NCBI RefSeq assembly: GCF_020520425.1
Contig: NC_079487.1
Coordinates: 134,562,385 to 134,626,384 of the forward strand
Direction: 5' to 3'
Source of the DNA: Spinacia oleracea
Taxonomy: Eukaryota > Streptophyta > Magnoliopsida > Caryophyllales > Amaranthaceae
Length of the DNA: 64,000 nt
The notes below the pieces were generated by a model. That model was not told the DNA's origin, ran no database searches, and saw only the letters and a list, made by a program, of their open reading frames with translations. Below, piece by piece: positions 24,428 through 43,726 of the stretch (position 1 is the stretch's first letter; each line of letters begins with the position of its first letter). Both the position numbers and the translations under genes were made by a program.

Positions 24428-27400
24428 ATGGTGGCGACAATGTCGAACGTTCAAGTTTCACCTTCAACTTCGTCTTCTTCTTCTTCTTCTTCAACTGATT
24501 ATTCTTTGAATTCGTCATCAATTTTCACCAACATTCCTCTGATTTCCGCGCTTGTTGCTTTTGTTCTTGCTCAATCACTCAAAGTTCTCACCACCTGGTA
24601 CTGTTTCTGACCTTTCTTGAGCTCAATTTTGTTTATTGTTCGGAAATTTGGCTTCTCTTTATTGTTTTTCTTGATCTAGGTTTGACCTTAATGTTTGATT
24701 TTGATTTTGATGTGTGAAATTGAATTGCATGTTCATATTGCGAAGAATTTTTCGTTCTTGGGCTTTTGACGGGTTTCAATCTGATTTCTGAATTAGATTT
24801 TTAATGCAAATTTTATTATCTTGATTCTTGAATTTTAATGCAATTCTGGTTATATTTGGTAGTTTGATATTGGATTGGCTGGGTAATGATTATTGGCGAG
24901 CTCCTTAATTTGGTTCAAGAACACTTTATCGTTAGGTTATTGCATGTCATTTTGAAAGTTGGAAGCCTTCTTGGCGACAAGCCGACATTCATGAATCAAA
25001 TAATTTAGGAGGTTGTGGAATATGAAGACATTGTATTGGGATTTGGTATTGAATGATGATATTGGAGGTGATCATAGCATTAGTTAGTCATCGAAATGTA
25101 GATGTGGCGTAATAGGAAATTCCATGAAATTAAGATGCTATCGGGGTTATGATTAGAAGACAAGGTGATGTAAAGTACCATGTCATAAAGTTTTATAGCT
25201 CACTAATTACTTTTAGGGTCGACCTCAACAATGAGTGTGCTTAATGTTCGTGGTCAAAAGATGTTTGAACGTTCTATTATGAATCATGATTGTAATGAAG
25301 ACATTGTTGTTATTGGGATTTGGGATTGAAGGATGATATTGGAGGTGATCATAGTATTAGTTGGTTACTGAAATGTAGATGCGGCGTAGTGATAGGAGTT
25401 TCCATGAAATTAAAATGCTATCAAGGTTATCAGTAGAATATGAGATGATGTAAATTACCATGTTATGAAGTTAGAGTAATATTATAGCTAACCAATTACT
25501 TTTAGGTTCAACCTCAACAACAAGTGTGCTTGATGTTCGTGGTCAAAAGATGTTTGAAATTTCAAGTGATTCCTGATGAATCCACCTAGGGAAAATCGCA
25601 ATGGAAAAAAAAGGAGTCTAAGCCTTACTTGACATTTGTGTTTAAAGCCAAAGAAAAAATCATATCAAACCTTCACGTTTGATCAATCTTGTTTAAAGGG
25701 GTCCAAAATTGCTTCATAGTTCATACTCACCTATTAGAGTTATAGTATATTTTGCATTTGTGGACAGGAGACCTCAGCCCTCTACCATACAAAAAGAAGT
25801 AAAAAGAAAGTGAAATATGCATGAGATGCCTAATCCATTCCAGGAAATTTCCAAGTTCAAGCAACATTTTCTCGCTACTCTGAAAACCAGACTCTAAAGT
25901 CTAAACTCTAAACAGTAGCGGAATGCTATCAAGATCTATCTTAGCTGGTTAGTATTACTCTGTTTAACCATAGAGGCATGAACTGACCTTTCGTGTGTAG
26001 CCTAATAGTGATCTCTGCCCGTTGCTGAAAGACCCTTCAAGTAAACACCTTAGTTTTTGGCGGATTTTCCATGTCCTGGGCATTGTCCCTAAATATTTCT
26101 TGGTAAGTTGAACTTAAGAACTAGTGATATGTAAAGCCTGTTCCATTGACACATAGAAGATGGTCCATCAGCATAATAACATTCATTAGGCAGCAATAGG
26201 ACCAGTGCATAATGGGTTTAGTTTGAAGAAAATTCTATTGATAGTTATGGCATCAATCCGTTTGATAGACCTATGGATGTGCAAGATTGTATTTTGGCTA
26301 TGTCAACCAAAATGCCAGGTTGTGTAACACTGAATTTCGTAGGGGACTAGGGGGGCTATGAATTTAAAAATATGCTTTATAAAATTAAATTGATTTTTGA
26401 TTTTTGATTTTTGATTTTATTAACATGGATGATATGAACTATGAAGTATTGGTTTTCTTGTTGGGTTATTGGTGGTACTCTGTGGTTGCTACCATTCTAT
26501 TTCTAGACTTCATGTGCCGAGAGGCTTAAGGTTTGATAGATTTTCAGGTACAAGGAAAGGAGATGGGATCTTAGACAGTTTATTGGTTCTGGTGGAATGC
26601 CGTCATCCCATTCTTCCACTGTCACAGCTTTAGCTGCTGCCATCGGGCTTCATGATGGGTTTGGAGGTTCAGTATTTGCAGCTGCATTGATCTTAGCATT
26701 TGTGGTATGCTCTGCCCCACCCCTACATCTTTCCAAGTTAATGATTTTGTGAGCATTGAACATTCATGTCTGGAGCTTTCCCCTATGTTCTTTTTTTTTT
26801 TGGAGGGGGGGGGGGGGGGGGGGGGGGTTAGAGGGGTGTTTGTTTTAAGGGGATGTATCCCTGTTGTTCGGGACAATGGATGATTTCAAGATGTGGTGTC
26901 CTCGGAGAACTAACTATTGCACCTTCTTGTCAATCTAGTTTGCTGTTCTCTGCCTTTGCTAATTCATCTAATAGGGTGCAGTAACCACAGAGAAGCTAAA
27001 TTTACCTTTTTCCTGTGACACTCTTGTTGGAATAATCTTTTGGTGATGAGTTGTCATTTGACCGGTTCACGTTTAGTTTCTATGATTATATCAACTCGCC
27101 CTCTTTTAGTTCTCTTGGTTTTCTTAGATTTATTGGGCAATCTCTCAGTATGTAAGTGTTTTGCTGATATATACGCTATGCATGTCTAGACATTATTAAT
27201 TAGTTGCTTGTACTTTGTAATCGTGAATTTAATTGTTGCCTAATGGTTTTAATTCTCGTACATACTCAAGTTGGCGACCTTTTGCAGGTCATGTATGACG
27301 CAACTGGTGTGAGATTACATGCTGGACGACAAGCTGAGGTTGTTATTCCACTTCACTGCCATATCTCATCATTATTGATTTTATATGATAGTTAGTTGGT

Positions 27401-28350
27401 CTCTCAGCCTCTCACCACATTTTGGTTACTCGTGTTCTGCAGGTCCTGAACCAGATAGTGTATGGTCTGCCTGCTGAACATCCTCTTGCAGAAAGGAGTC
27501 CATTGAGGGAGCTTCTTGGCCATACTCCTCCTCAGGTTGGTCTAAAGCATTTATATATCTTCATTCTACAGGCTTAAACTTTTATATCTGATAATCTTAT
27601 GTACTCGTATCAAACTGTGAAAGAACTAGAGTATGTTGTAGTCAGGAGTTGCTAACCCTGGCTCCGCCTCTCACAAAAAGTATTAAACATTTGTGGTTTG
27701 CGTACTTTGTGCTTGAACAAGCAGGAAAATGCTTCTCTTCTTATATTTATTAAACTGCGATTTTTTTTAGATCCAAAAGGAAAATGTCTTGGTGTCCATA
27801 CTCGTGTCAGAGTGTCAAGGATATGGCACGGGTATTATGGATGATTTAAGAGCCCACGTATCGTATGATCTATACACACAGTCAGATAATACTCAAATCA
27901 ATTGTCTGCATTGTCTATTTTCATGATAAAAAGAGATTGACACATTTTTGTGGGTAAGGAGTGATTAAAAAGTATTAAACATCTGTGGTTTGCGTACTTT
28001 GTGTTTGAACAAGCAGGAAAATGCTTCTCTTCTTATATTTATTAAACTGCGGTTTTTTTTTGGGTCCAAAAGGAAAATGTCTTAGTGTTCATACTCGTGT
28101 CAGAGTGTCAAGGATATGGCACGGGTATTATGGATGATTTAAGAGCCCAAGTATTGTAGGATCTATACACACGTCAGATAATACTCAAATCAATTGTCTG
28201 CATCGTCTATTTTCATGATGGAAGGAGATTGACACATTTTTGTTTCATCTCCTATTATTATCACAGGTCGTTGCTGGTGGATTGTTGGGTATCGTAACAG
28301 CTACCATGATTTACGCGATCGTCAGTATTGCTACCCGGATTTCACAGTAG
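24428..28350 (+). CDS. DUF212 membrane protein, acid phosphatase/vanadium haloperoxidase-related
   Basis: Five exons, in frame: 24428-24597, 26548-26704, 27288-27338, 27443-27535, 28267-28350, giving 184 residues. After a Ser-rich start (a run of serines at about 14-22) comes a hydrophobic segment (LISALVAFVLAQSLKVLTTW), then the family signature GSGGMPSSHSSTVTALAAAI, MYDATGVRLHAGRQAEVLNQ, a short loop, and GHTPPQVVAGGLLGIV leading into a second hydrophobic stretch. This is the DUF212 family (bacterial YuiD, plant At1g67600/At1g24350/At3g21610). SSHSS resembles the histidine phosphate-binding motif of PAP2 phosphatases, but activity is not established as far as I know. ATG 24428 is first in frame; a second at 24440 would lose four residues. 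Introns 1 and 4 contain tandem duplications and intron 2 a 23-G run. Confidence 0.9.
25015..25562. repeat. Tandem duplication inside intron 1 of the DUF212 gene
   Basis: Two copies of about 260-275 bases, near 25020-25272 and 25292-25560, share GATATTGGAGGTGATCATAG, CCATGAAATTAA, GATGCTATC-like words and TGTTCGTGGTCAAAAGATGT. They are moderately diverged. Both lie far from the splice sites. Confidence 0.8.
26791..26827. repeat. T run followed by a 23-base G homopolymer
   Basis: In intron 2 of the DUF212 gene, eleven T (26791-26801) and GGA are followed by 23 consecutive G (26805-26827). Such a G run is rare in an AT-rich genome; it can form quadruplex structures and its length is prone to sequencing error. 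Confidence 0.75.
27675..28240. repeat. Tandem duplication inside intron 4 of the DUF212 gene
   Basis: Two copies of about 275 bases (27675-27951 and 27967-28240) share AAAAAGTATTAAACATYTGT, AACAAGCAGGAAAATGCTTC, GAGTGTCAAGGATATGGCAC and TCAAATCAATTGTCTGCAT. They are about 95 percent alike by eye. The second copy ends close to the acceptor at 28266. Confidence 0.85.
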
Positions 28351-29634
28351 AAAAGAAATCATCGGTCATTCATCACATTTCGAACCATTGCATATATGTT
28401 GGTAAAATTGATAGCATCGAACTGGGATTTTTTGGCAACGAACTGGGATTTACGACAGTAGTTTCTTTAAATGCATTTTACTACTCATTGCATTTGTTGC
28501 AGTGAAGATACTAGTTTTGTTAGAGATCTGTTGTGTCTGCTATACTACAGATCAATGTCTAGGCATCTGAAAGGTATACATACCCTTTCGGTTTCGGCTT
28601 TTAAACTGTGAAGTTGGACAAAGTACGGAAGGGGTTTTAACTGTAGAGTGTAAAACGTTGATGGGAAAAAAATAGATGTAATATACAGCTTCTGGGACTT
28701 CGTTTACAAAGCTAAGTATGGCTCTGCATCTTATGGGATGTAATATACTCTTGTTGATGTTTTTCCCCCCAATATTTTGTTTGTCATCTTATGTTCAATC
28801 TCTTACTTTGCGAAATAATTTGCGTCATTAGCTTAAAATGATTTATCTTAAGTTGATAGGGTTCGTAATCCCCTAATTTCATAGTTTCACACATTGTCTC
28901 GACTCTCGAGCATCTCCATCTTGTCTTTAGAACTCGGTCTGGCCCACGCCAAGCCCACATGGCTCTTGTGGGGTCTAGTCGTGCCGAAAAATTCAAAAGG
29001 CAGCCCAAGCACGGTCCAAGCCCATGTATAAAGAGACGGGCCTTGCCTTTGTATCTAAGTCTTATTTTCACTCAATTTAATGTGTTACTCTTGTCGTGTT
29101 GGTTCCAAAAAATGTGACCGAACCCAATCCACGATTTTGTGCTCGTGTCGGGCAATGATTTTTCTTTGCCCGTATTGGGACTTCCTTTTTTCGTAATAGG
29201 CCGTGTTGTCCTTGGCCCGGCCCGGCCTGGTGTCACCTTTAACCCCCTGTAAGGACTATACTAGTCAATTGTTTTCAAAATTCAAACCAATTTAACCCCA
29301 CATGATACTCTCGAATCTCAATCAATGGGGTACGAAAACGACAACTTCAAACTATTTATCCAATTTATCACCCAAAAACAAAATAAAAATAAAAGGAGAA
29401 GAAAATGAAAGGTATAAATGAGAAAACATGAAATTATCTTGAAACTGAGTTGTGTACTTGTGTCTATGGCTACAATGTTGAGAAATACTACACTATGGAG
29501 TATAAATGTACGGAATACTATACTATAAAGTATTATGTACTGTATTTTGTACCAACTTTCATAATCTCAACAATGTATCTCCTGTAATAGTATCCCTAAA
29601 ATCTTCCTGTGCAACAAAATATTTCCAGGACTTC
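28351..29634. other. Convergent spacer with a GC-rich repeat
   Basis: The 3' ends of the DUF212 gene (plus) and the monooxygenase gene (minus) meet here. About 28880-29240 is a GC-rich segment with GGCCCACGCCAAGCCC, GTCGTGCCGAAAAATTC, GTGTCGGGCAATG and GGCCCGGCCCGGCC, a degenerate relative of the GC-rich elements at 21033, 54519 and 56773. I could not define ends or a target duplication. No gene is seen. Confidence 0.5.
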
Positions 29635-35318
<5,684 letters not shown>

Positions 35319-36008
35319 TTTTGGTAATTTGTTGATGAACCCAGATTGTTAATAACAGAATTAAGGGAAGTGAAATTTGTAATTAGTTGGTTGGTTTTGT
35401 AGTGTAACTGTGTAGGTAACAACCGTGGAAGCAAAGACGTCCACGTTCAATATTTGTTGTTGTAAGAATGTGATTTGAATGCTGGGCAATCGGGTTTTTG
35501 GGGTGGCGATCGGGTAACTCGATTTGGATTTGGTTCGGTCGTTTCTCGATTTTCGATTCAAGTATGATTTGACTACTTGAGTCGAGTTGGATCAGGTCAT
35601 CTCTATTTTATTTCGGTTTTGAGGGTGTATGATTAGTTTGTCAAGAATAGTCCTATGTTAAATAAAAATCTCAACGCCCGTATTTGACCATTGCATCAAA
35701 TTTATTTATTTTAGAATCTGTGAAAAGAAGAAATAAAATAAAATGTTTGGGTGGTTTGTTCAAGGGGAAAAATTGATGGTTCCTCTTGGAAGAACCATTA
35801 TATTTACTTATTTTAAGGTGAACCGTAAAAACAAAAACAGACTTTTCAGACCAATTCTACGTGATTGGTACTTGGGAAATTTGTTTGAAAATGACATGAA
35901 AGAGGAGTTGGTTTATATTTCTCAAAATTAGGGACGTTGTTTCATGTTCTTGGATATTGCTAACAATGTTCTAAGGGTAAATTATTCGTCAATTTTTCAC
36001 CTCTCAAT
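35319..36008. other. Upstream region of the monooxygenase gene
   Basis: The first hundred bases are the leader and promoter of the monooxygenase gene (minus strand). Around 35480-35600 are CGATCGGG- and GGTTCGGTCG-like words of the degenerate GC repeat type. The right end carries TCAAT (36004-36008), the left target duplication of the copia element. Confidence 0.45.
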
Positions 36009-36659
36009 TGAAGGAATTATGTCCTTAGACATTTCCGGCAATTACTAAATATAAATAGGAATTAATTATGAAGATAATAAGTTAATTATTTTAGTAATCA
36101 TATTTGCTTGCTAGAGAATAAATGTGATTAGCAGGACAATATTGATTGGACCTACAACTAAAATATATTAATCCTATAAGGTCACACATATAAGCATTAA
36201 TTGGAATGGGCCCAAAAGGCCCGATGGCAACCGGTCTGTTAAGGGAAGAATGTTGGGCTTTGGTTTTGTGTTAACCTAAAACTTTCACATTGTAATAGTT
36301 ATAATGTCAGGGATTTAAAAATCACGTTCATTCAATATCTGACAAAAAGGAAAACACAAAAACCCTAATTCTAATTCTCTAAACGCCGTACATCCCAAAC
36401 AAAGCAAGAGACAGATTGTGATCGTTCTCTTCCGTACTAGCATACGTGGGATTCAATTCGTGCTTGTGGACTGAGTAGAGGAGCAACAAGTGGGGCTCTA
36501 AGATCTTCGAAGCTTGCATACGAACGGGAGAACACGCTTCAAAGGTGATTATTCTTTCGACTTAATCTGATCTATACTATTGTTATGCATGAGATCCTGT
36601 GATAGATGTTAGGAAATTGTTTCCTGAAATTCCGCTTTATGCATCTATATGTTTCTACA
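36009..36659 (+). repeat. Left LTR of the copia element
   Basis: Starts TGAAGGAATTATG and ends CTACA. It has the same length as the right LTR and is practically identical to it. It includes GGGCCCAAAAGGCCCGATGG and a CT-rich stretch near the expected transcription start. Confidence 0.93.
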
Positions 36660-39600
36660 GTGGTATCAGTTTTAGCCTCTTGCATAATATTTTATGATCA
36701 TGATTGTATGCAACATTATTATTTTGATTCAATTAAGGGAAGATTTATTTATGGCTTGAATTTGCACAATTAATATATGATATTAATTGATTGGAATCAT
36801 TAAATCGTGATTTAATTAATTTTTGCTCAAAATAAATTTATAAAATTCCGAAATTTTTATCACAGGGTCGAAATTAACAGTTAATATCACATAAAAATTT
36901 TCGGATTTTTTAAAATTAAATTCGTCAGATTTTAAATTATTTAATGGTTAATAAGATTAATCATGGAAATAATTTGTTAACAATTAAATATTTGATTTTT
37001 AATTTGTTAAATAAATCTACTAATTATCCCCTAATTTTATACAATAGCCGAAATTTTTTGGTAATTTTTTAACTAATTTTCGGAATTTTTGTATATTAAT
37101 TATTGAATTTGGTTAATTTTTATGTTTAATTCGATTAATCATAAAATTTAAGGATAACAATTAAAATTTTTGATTTTATTTGTTAAGAAAATTCAATAGA
37201 TCTGCCTGGTAATTTAATTCGAATTTTTCGGACAATAATTGTTATTTTCTTGAATTATTTGAATAAAATGAGATAATTATGCCTTAAATTTTGAATTCTT
37301 GTTAGATTTAATTTTAATAAAGAGTTTAAATTGAAATCTAACTTCTAACAACCCTAAAATTCAGTTTAAGGATTGTTAATTTATTCAAATTTTTTTGCCA
37401 TTATTTTCGGATAATTAAACCCTAATTAAATTGTTAATCTTTAACAAAAGTTGAATAAAGATTAATTTAATTTAGGTAATTGTTACCCAAATTAAAATAA
37501 CAACCACCGCGACGGTGGAGCCACGGTGGAGGATAATTAGGGCGGCGTTCCGGCGGGAAAAGGGAATTAAAAATTGGAAATAAGATCTCCTAATTTTTTG
37601 GAAAAGTTAGAAATTTTCTCAAATTAAAGATTGTTTTCCAAAAGGTTTTGGGAAATAGTCTGGGTTGAAGGTTTTGGAAATTTGGTTTTTTGGTTCGATT
37701 CTCATTTATTAATTGAAATTGATAAGAAGAGTTGGAAATTAACTTGGGTTTAGTTCTTCTAAATTAAAAATAATTTCCAAAATATATTTTGAGTAACTTG
37801 TAAATATTTTTTTTTGAAAAACATATTTTCAATGTTGAGCATAAATCCATAAATTTCCTTTCAAATGCAAATTTTTGATTAATAAGATTATTCTAGCCAT
37901 ATTTAAATAGTAATTGAATTAAAATAATAAAGTTTCCCAAATAACGTTAAACTTAAATTGTTTAAGTTTTTTAGTATTATTTTGGAAATGTTATTTGCTT
38001 ATTAATAGTTAATAAGTAAATAATTTTTGTCTAATATATTTTAATATTATATGCGTGTATGGAATATTATGATATTTTGCTACAGGCAAGTGACTAGTAT
38101 GGCCCAAAATAGGATAGAAAATACGATCTGCGTATCGTTTTGTATTCTTGTAAATTTTGAAATACGATCTGCGCATCGTTCTGTATTGTTGTAATTTAAT
38201 TTAAAAGTTTAAATTAGATTATAAAGTTCGTATTATGAGTTCGATGAAGTAAGAAGGTTCAATCTAAAATTCAAGGATGGAGATCCAAGAAAGATGAACA
38301 GGAACCCAAGAAGATTTGAGCTTATTTTTTAGGGGTCATACTAGGATCACATTTATTTTTTTTATGCATTTTATATTGCCTTAAAATGCCTATTGAGTTT
38401 ATGTATGTGGTTATTTAAAGCAATGTGTTCACTTTTAATTAACCAACATAGTAAACTTAGGTCCCAAATAATATTGAGTTTATGTGCTTTTCCATACAAC
38501 ACCTATAAAGCCTTAGATCATGAGTAATAGGTTCTGCCAAAGCAGGGTGTTGCTTATAATTCCGGGGATAGTAGGGTAGGTTTTTGAAACTTACATGTTA
38601 ATGTTTGGTTTAACTCAACAAAACTATCAAAAGACAAAGTTTTGGGTTTTGAAGCTAAGAGATAGGAAAATACAAAGAGTTGTTAACCTGTCTACCAAGA
38701 GTTATAATCAGTTATAATTAGTAAAATGTTTACTTACCTCGAATACTATAAATTAAAGTAGCAGGGCCAAAGTCCGTTTAATTGTAGTGGGAGGGGATCT
38801 TGGTTAATTCTTTATTCAATGGGGACTTCTAATTTTGAATAAAGGGTAGTAGTGAATTGAATTTGTTTAATTGCTACTTTTGATAAACATTATATTGAAT
38901 CTTGCTTTACTTTTTATTGTAGTTATCATGTCTGGTGCAAACAACTCTACTTTTAACTTGCGCCCTCTAATTGAAAAAGACAAACTGAATGCTACCAACT
39001 TCCTACAATGGCAAATGACTGTGAGAATTGTTCTCAGAGCGGAAGGAAAAGAAAGTGTTCTTGACAATCCTCTCCCTGAACCCTTGCCAGAAAATGCTAT
39101 TGCAGCTCAAAAGCGAGCTAGACAAACTCTAGAGGATAACTCCTTGCAAGTAACATGCTTGATGCTTGCTTGCATGGAACCAGAGTATCAAAAACGTTTT
39201 GATGGTCTGGGATGCCTACAGCATAATCCAGCAACTGAAAACTTTGTTTCAGAAAAATGCTAGATTGGAGAGATTTGAAGCAAACTGCAAACTTCTGGAT
39301 TCCAAGTTGGAAGAAGGGAAGCTCGTTGGTCCGCATGTGTTCGATTTGATTGGACATTTTCAGACCATGGAGAAATTGGGTTTCCCTTATCCTAAGGACC
39401 TGGCAACTGACATAGTCATCAGATCCTTGCCTGAAGATTTTCATAACTTTAAGTTGAACTTCTACATGCAAGGAGGGGAGGCTACCCTGCAAGAGTTGCA
39501 TGGTTCACTAATTCAGGCTGAGAGAAACTTACCAAGTAAACCTAAACATAAGGATGTTCTAATGGTTAGTAAAGGTAAGCAGTTCAAGAAGAAAGGGGCT

Positions 39601-42600
39601 CCCATGAAGAAGAACAAGGGCAAGGTAGTTGCCAATGAGAACTCTTCAACCAAGCCAAAGGCCACTCCCAAGGCTAAGGTAGCTGCTCAACATGAGTGCT
39701 ACCACTGCCACAAGATTGGTCATTGGAAGAGGAACTGCCCCAAATATCTGGAGGAGAAGAAGACTGGTGCTTTAACTTCAGGTATCTATGTCATAGAAGT
39801 TAATTTAGCTACAACTGCTTCTTGGGTATTTGATATCGCTTGTGGATCTCACATTATAGGTAATGTGCAGGGACTAAAAAGAAGTAGGAGCTTGAGCAAA
39901 GGCGAAGTGGATCTCCGAGTAGGCAATGGAGCAAGAGTTGCTGCTTTAGCTGTAGGAGATTATAGTTTACGCTTGCCTTCTGGTTTAATGTTAGAACTTT
40001 ATAATTGTTATTACGTTCCAGTTATTACCAAGAACATAATTTCTATTCCGATTTTGGATTCGGAAGGTTTTTCATTTCAAATTATGAATAATTGTTGTTC
40101 AGCATATTTGAATGGTATGTTCTATGTCTCTGCTAAATTATCAAATGGTTTGTATGTACTAGACTTACAAAACCATATCTATCACATAGAAAACAAGAAA
40201 CACAAACCAAATGATTTGAACCCTACTTACCTATGGCATTGTCGATTAGGCCACAAAGCTCAAAGCGCATAGAGAAACTTCATAAGGATGGAATTCTCAA
40301 ATCATTTGATTTTGAATCATTTGAAGTATGTGAGTTTTGCTTAATGGGGAAAATGACAAAATCTCCTTTCACAGGCTCAAGTGAAAGGGCCAATGATCTT
40401 TTAGCCCTCATACATACTGATGTGTGCGGACCTATGAGTACTTTGGCTAGGGGAGGGTACGGGTATTTCATTACTTTTACTGATGATGTGAGCAGATTTG
40501 GATATGTTTACCTCATGCGACATGAGTCGGAATCATTTGAAAAGTTCAAGGAATTCCAAAATGAAGTACAAAACCAACTTGGAAAGAAAATTAAAGCATT
40601 GTGATCCGATCGTGGTGGTGAATATTTATCTCAAGAGTTTGGTGATCATTTGAAAGATTGTGGAATACTTTCGCAATTGACTCCACCAGGGACACCACAA
40701 TTGAATGGGGTTTCCGAAAGAAGGAACCAAACTCTATTAGATATGGTTCGGTCCATGATGAGTCTTGCTAACCTTCCTGCCTCATTTTGGGGATTTGCGC
40801 TTGAAACAGCGGCATTCACACTCAACAGAGCTCCGTCCAAAGCAGTAGAAAAGACGCCATATGAGATGTGGACTGGAAAAGTTCCAAAATTGTCTTTTCT
40901 AAGGACATGGGGTTGTGAAGTTTATGTAAAACGTTTACTTTCTTATAAGCTTTCACCCAAGTCCGATAAGTGTCTTTTTGTGGGTTACCCAAAACAGACT
41001 AAGGGATACTACTTCTACAACCAAAGCGAAAACAAAGTGTTTGTTGCTCGCGATGGTGTCTTTCTGGAAAAGGAGTTTATTTCCAGAAAAACAAGTGGGA
41101 GTAATGTATATCTCGAAGAAATTCGAGATGAGCAACAAATGGATGAGGTTCACACCTCGTCAGAGACGACCCAGCATGAAAATGCTCAGGAGGCGGTGCA
41201 TTCCATTCATGCGCCTTCTACCGTCCCACTTGGAGATAATCCATGCGAAGTCCCTCAACTTAATGAGGTGGAAACTTCTCCTGTTGTTCCCCAACGTAGG
41301 TCTAGTAGGACTGTCATTCCGTCAAAGAGATATATTGATTTCCTTTTGACTGAAAGTTCTGAAATAGAGATTTTAGAACATGAGGAACCTACTAGCTACA
41401 CAAATGCTTTGACGAGTCAAGACTCCGAGAAATGGCTTGAAGCCATGAGATCCGAAATGGATTCGATGTTTGAAAATCAAGTATGGGACTTGGTTGCTTT
41501 GCCTGATGGGGTTAAACCCATAGGTTGCAAATGGATTTTCAAACTGAAAAAGGACAAAGATGGAAACATTGATGTCTTTAAGGCAAGACTAGTGGCAAAA
41601 GGTTTTAGACAAATTCATGGTATTGACTATGATGAAACCTTCTCACCAGTAGCCATGCTGAAATCCATTAGGATAATTCTTGCGATTGCTGCCTTTCATG
41701 ACTATGAGATCTGGCAGATGGACGTCAAAACCGCTTTCTTGAATGGGTTCTTGAAAGAGGATGTGTACATGACACAACCACAAGGTTTTGAAGATCCAAA
41801 CAGTCTAAGAAAAGTTTGCAAGCTTAAGAAGTCCATTTATGGGCTTAAGCAAGCATCCCGGAGTTGGAACCTCAGATTTGATGAGGCAGTCAAATCTTTT
41901 GGCTTCCTCAGAAATGAAGAGGAATCTTGTATATACAAGAAGTTGAGTGGGAGTAGTATTGCTTTCCTAGTCTTGTATGTGGATGACATACTTCTCATAG
42001 GAAACGACAAGACCATGCTTGAGTCAGTCAAGGAATGGCTTAAAAGTTGTTTTTCCATGAAAGACCTAGGAGAAGCTGAATACATCTTGGGAATAAGGAT
42101 CCATAGAGATAGATCCAAAAGGCTGATTGGACTTAGCCAAGAGACTTATATTGATAAGGTTCTTGCAAGGTTCAAGCTGGAAAACTCCAAAAGAGGTTTC
42201 ATTCCCATGCAACATGGCATTTCACTTGGCAAGACTCAGTGTCCTTCGACACCTGATGAGGTCAAGCGCATGAGTAATGTTCCTTATGCCTCTGCAGTAG
42301 GGTCCATTATGTATGCCATGGTATGCACTCGACCGGATATTGCATATGCTTTGAGTATGTGCAGCAGATACCAGTCAAACCCAGGAGAGGCGCACTGGAT
42401 GGCAGCAAAGAATATCCTTAAGTACTTAAGAAGGACTAAGGATGATTTCTTGGTCTATGGTGGAGATAATGAGTTGGTTGCCACTGGATACACCGATGCA
42501 AGCTTCCAAAGTGACAAAGATGATTTCCGATCACAATCTGGTTTCATATTTTGTCTAAATGGAGGGGCTGTGAGCTGGAAGAGTTCTAAGCAGAGTACCA

Positions 42601-43726
42601 TCGCAGATTCTACAACAGAGGCTGAGTATATTGCAGCAAGTGATGCAGCAAAAGAAGCTGTTTGGATAAAAAAAGTTCATTAGTGAACTTGGTGTAGTTC
42701 CTAGCATTGAAAATGGCGTTGAGTTATATTGTGACAACAATGGTGCCATTTCTCAGTCCAAGGAACCCAGATCGCACCAAAAATCCAAACATGTGCTCAG
42801 GAGATTCCATCTTATTCGAGAGATCGTTGAAAGAGGGGATGTGAAAGTAAGCAAGGTTCATACTGAGGATAACGTGGCTGATCCTCTGACTAAACCGCTT
42901 GCTCAACCTAAGCATGAGAGTCATACTAGGTCTATGGGGCTTAGGCATATGGGAGAATGGCTTTAGTTTGTTTACTTTATGTTTACAATTGTAAAGACAT
43001 TTATTATGCTTTGAATGTTTATCAATAAAAGTTCATTCTTATTTAATTGTTTGGTTTAGTATTAAATAAAATGTCCAAATAACTTGTGTTTTCAAATAGG
43101 ATTATCGAAAACGTTTTGATAATGGAACCCTATAAAGTGAACTGAAATCACAACTTATTAAGTCCCTAGTCTAAATCACTAAATTGGACATAAGTGATTT
43201 ATGTGAAGACTAGTATGTAATTAATTGATAGTGCAGTTCCATGGGCTATGGAGACATAGGGATGTCTAATTGATTATATGGATGTATACTTGATGCATTG
43301 TGACTTGACCTAACTAGATTCTAAAAGTAGAATCAAACTTCTATATTTAGTGGATTCCTTAGACATGAGTATGTCTTAATAACCACGAGACAATTAGTTT
43401 AACTTTGACGCTGTTAAACGCCGCGCCGTAAAAGGAGGTTATAAAGGCAGTGATCAGGTGGGCTAAGAATTGAGTGGGAGTTATGGTCATACAAGAGTGA
43501 ATAAGTCCTCCTATTTGATAGGAATGGTGTCTGGGCCTCTTGATGAGCGAGAACTGAAAATTGCATGGCCATGCGGAATGGGATTAAAAGTTAATCTTTA
43601 TTTGAACAGTTCGAACTCGGCGATCAAGAAACTAGAATTTGAGAATAACAGTGTGTTATCAAATTTTGGCATTAAGAGACTTAAGGAATTTAGCATTGCG
43701 TTCTTGTCTTCGGACAAGTGGGAGAT

